From Candidatus Yanofskyibacteriota bacterium (GTDB lineage: Bacteria > Patescibacteriota > Minisyncoccia > 2-02-FULL-40-12 > IGHO2-12-FULL-4), in contig JACOZX010000017.1 of assembly GCA_016181105.1 (NCBI GenBank), forward strand, positions 1 through 38,533: 38,533 nt of DNA, written 5' to 3'. Made by a program: the position numbers and the translations under genes. A model generated the notes under the pieces. That model made no database searches. It saw nothing but the letters and a program-made list of their open reading frames with translations, and had not been told where the DNA came from. Positions 37,550 through 38,533 of this stretch are shown here, piece after piece (position 1 is the first letter of the stretch; the number at the start of each line of letters is the position of its first letter).

Positions 37550-37599
37550 ATCAGGAGATTAACACTAACCCAGACAAAATCAAGCCGAGTTTATAGAAT

Positions 37600-37628
37600 T
37601 TGACGCAAAAAGTAAAAGATAGTAAACT
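37600..37628 (+). promoter_or_regulatory. Promoter of the small gene at 37669
   Basis: TTGACG (37600-37605), 17 bp, TAAACT (37623-37628) on the plus strand, about 40 nt before the ATG. Confidence 0.5.
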
Positions 37629-37668
37629 ACGACAAGTTCTTGAAATCTAAATCTTTTGAGGAAAGAAA

Positions 37669-37950
37669 ATGACGGAAAGAGAAAAGATGTTGGAGAAATT
37701 AGCGAAAGCCCGAAAAAACCTCGCGTTTATAAAGGGTGCTGTTGATGAAATAATGAAAAGAAAAACTTCTAACTCTCCTAATACTCTAAAACTTATCTCG
37801 TCTCTTGTGGAAAGTTGCGATGTTTATAACCAGCTTCTATCCGAGAGCTTGGGCCGGGAAGAAAAACTGGAGAAAGAAGCTGCTGAACTTAAAGAAAAGC
37901 TGGCTCTGGCTGAACAAAGCTTGGCCGAACACGATCAGTCCTTTGTCTAA
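37669..37950 (+). CDS. Small coiled-coil protein
   Basis: 93 residues, fully helical by composition: an N-terminal basic amphipathic helix (MTEREKMLEKLAKARKNLAF), a short Ser/Asn/Pro break (about 34-42), then a heptad coiled coil (REEKLEKEAAELKEKLALAE). It has a strong Shine-Dalgarno (GAGG, 8 nt before ATG), a promoter and a terminator, so it is an independent small gene. No family recognised. A two-helix oligomer is the likely structure. Confidence 0.65.
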   Translation: MTEREKMLEKLAKARKNLAFIKGAVDEIMKRKTSNSPNTLKLISSLVESCDVYNQLLSESLGREEKLEKEAAELKEKLALAEQSLAEHDQSFV

Positions 37951-37952
37951 AC

Positions 37953-37976
37953 AAAAGCCCCAAAAGGGCTTTTAAA
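37953..37976. terminator. Bidirectional terminator between convergent small genes
   Basis: AAAAGCCC (37953-37960), five-base loop, GGGCTTTT (37966-37973). It overlaps the end of the minus-strand gene at 37972. Confidence 0.8.
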
Positions 37977-38412
37977 ATTTTGACACATGGAAAAGGTCAG
38001 AAAATTTACTTTCTGTTTCTGCTGACACGGGTTTTTTCAATGGTTCCGAAGGCGGAGGCACGCCCGGAGCCACTTTTCTTTTCAAGGCATCCTGAATCCA
38101 TTCTCCTTTCAGAAACCAGCCGTTAAGCTTTTTACCTGTATATTTTCTGCCCAGTTTCTTTGCTTCTATTAAATCAAGTGGCTGGAGTTCCCACTCTTCT
38201 TCCGGTGTTTCTTTAAATCCCAAATTTTCAAAAAACTCGTCAACCTGCTTCCGGTCGTCAAAAGGGCCATAAACCTCCTGCTCTGGAAATTTGCCAGCTA
38301 CAACCGCGTAAAATTTTCCTTTCTCAAATCTCGGATCACGTCCAATCGTCTCAAACCACACTTTCTTTGGTTCCAGCATTTCTTTCTCCTTTTGTTGTTT
38401 TATTTCATTCAT
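37972..38412 (-). CDS. Hypothetical soluble protein
   Basis: 146 residues. The middle (about 18-65) has KVWFETIGRDPRFEKGKFYAV, VYGPFDDRKQVDEFFENLGF and EEEWELQPLDLIEAKKLGRK, which reads as a small alpha/beta domain. The C-terminus (KRKVAPGVPPPSEPLKKP) is Pro-rich and probably disordered. It starts with a charged helix; Met1 (38412) or Met12 may be the start. No family is recognised. The palindromic element copy 3 starts about 40 bp upstream, so its promoter lies beside or in that element. Confidence 0.6.
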   Translation of the reverse strand: MNEIKQQKEKEMLEPKKVWFETIGRDPRFEKGKFYAVVAGKFPEQEVYGPFDDRKQVDEFFENLGFKETPEEEWELQPLDLIEAKKLGRKYTGKKLNGWFLKGEWIQDALKRKVAPGVPPPSEPLKKPVSAETESKFSDLFHVSKF

Positions 38413-38447
38413 GATTCATACTCCTTTAGAAAAATTAGGGAAGATAG

Positions 38448-38533
38448 TTCAATCTGACTTAGCGATAATTGCTTTTGTAGGCTCTGCAGGTTGTGGATTG
38501 CTCGCGAGTTACTTTTTCAGCCCATTCGCCGCA
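38448..38533 (+). repeat. Long palindromic element, copy 3 (cut by window end)
   Basis: From CTTAGCGATAATTGC to the window edge, the sequence follows the left half of copy 2: shared blocks GCTTTTGTAGGCTCTG, GTGGATTGCTCG and ACTTTTTCAGCCCATTCGC. Stem positions differ (GCAGGTTGTGG against GTGGGCTGTGG; GAGTTAC against GAGTCAC). The partner arms lie outside the window, so compensation cannot be tested here. Confidence 0.8.

Noticed and set aside
1-38533. CRISPR array, transposase, integrase, phage or rRNA genes
   Set aside because: Looked for and not seen; the direct repeats present are the element family, the promoter motif pair and the in-gene palindromes.

Overview
Kind of organism. The window looks like the chromosome of an ultra-small bacterium of the Candidate Phyla Radiation (Patescibacteria), most likely a Parcubacteria-type lineage. 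The basis is gene content: a VirD4-like ATPase next to a large N-terminally anchored membrane protein, an archaeal-type AspRS, a presenilin-like protease, a sigma-region-4/HARE-HTH protein, many small unrecognised proteins and in-frame palindromic insertions in core genes. TGA works as a stop, which argues against Gracilibacteria-type recoding. No rRNA, CRISPR array, transposase or phage gene was seen. No gene-free stretch exceeds about 300 bp.

Layout. 1-99: 5' end of a probable MFS transporter (-). 192-1313: secreted subtilase (-). 1388-7377: lon and, behind it, genes for an MgtC-like protein, an amino-acid permease, an O-antigen ligase-like protein and a DedA protein (-), with a CIRCE-like operator over the lon promoter. 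7448-9897: Nudix, beta-CASP MBL nuclease and LOG-like genes (-). 10056-12130: cupredoxin-like, small membrane protein, presenilin-like protease and NYN genes (-). 12199-12702: a PIN-like hypothetical. 12796-15949: ruvA, a FemAB-like gene, a divergent murE and a small membrane protein (-). 16206-20016: uvrB, truB, a zinc-ribbon protein and rpsT (+). 20026-25499: ddl, aspS, a D,D-carboxypeptidase, mraY and ftsW (-), a cell-wall operon with a tRNA synthetase inside it. 25690-29561: a run of small hypothetical genes, several with their own promoter and terminator, then tRNA-Lys(UUU) and an M48 protease. 29847-34014: membrane protein, VirD4-like ATPase and HD phosphohydrolase genes (-). 34105-35157: sigma4/HARE-HTH regulator. 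35264-37549: secD-secF. 37669-38412: two convergent hypotheticals.

The main discovery candidate is a family of long intergenic palindromic elements: a full copy at about 15.98-16.20 kb, a full copy at 29.62-29.85 kb, a copy cut by the window end at 38.45 kb, and a one-arm remnant at 25.57 kb. The two full copies fold into the same five-helix branched structure. Their sequence differences occur largely as compensated base-pair changes, which indicates selection on structure. A sequence-unrelated element of similar design lies between uvrB and truB. The copy in front of uvrB supplies a false 48-codon N-terminal extension.

How the genes fit together. Much of the window is envelope biogenesis: Ddl, murE-like, MraY, FtsW, Fem-like transferase, carboxypeptidase, O-antigen ligase-like protein and SecDF. 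DNA repair (RuvA, UvrB), protein quality control (Lon, M48, subtilase, presenilin-like protease) and a VirD4-type DNA-transport module are also present. All assignments come from reading the sequence and translations; no database search was run.
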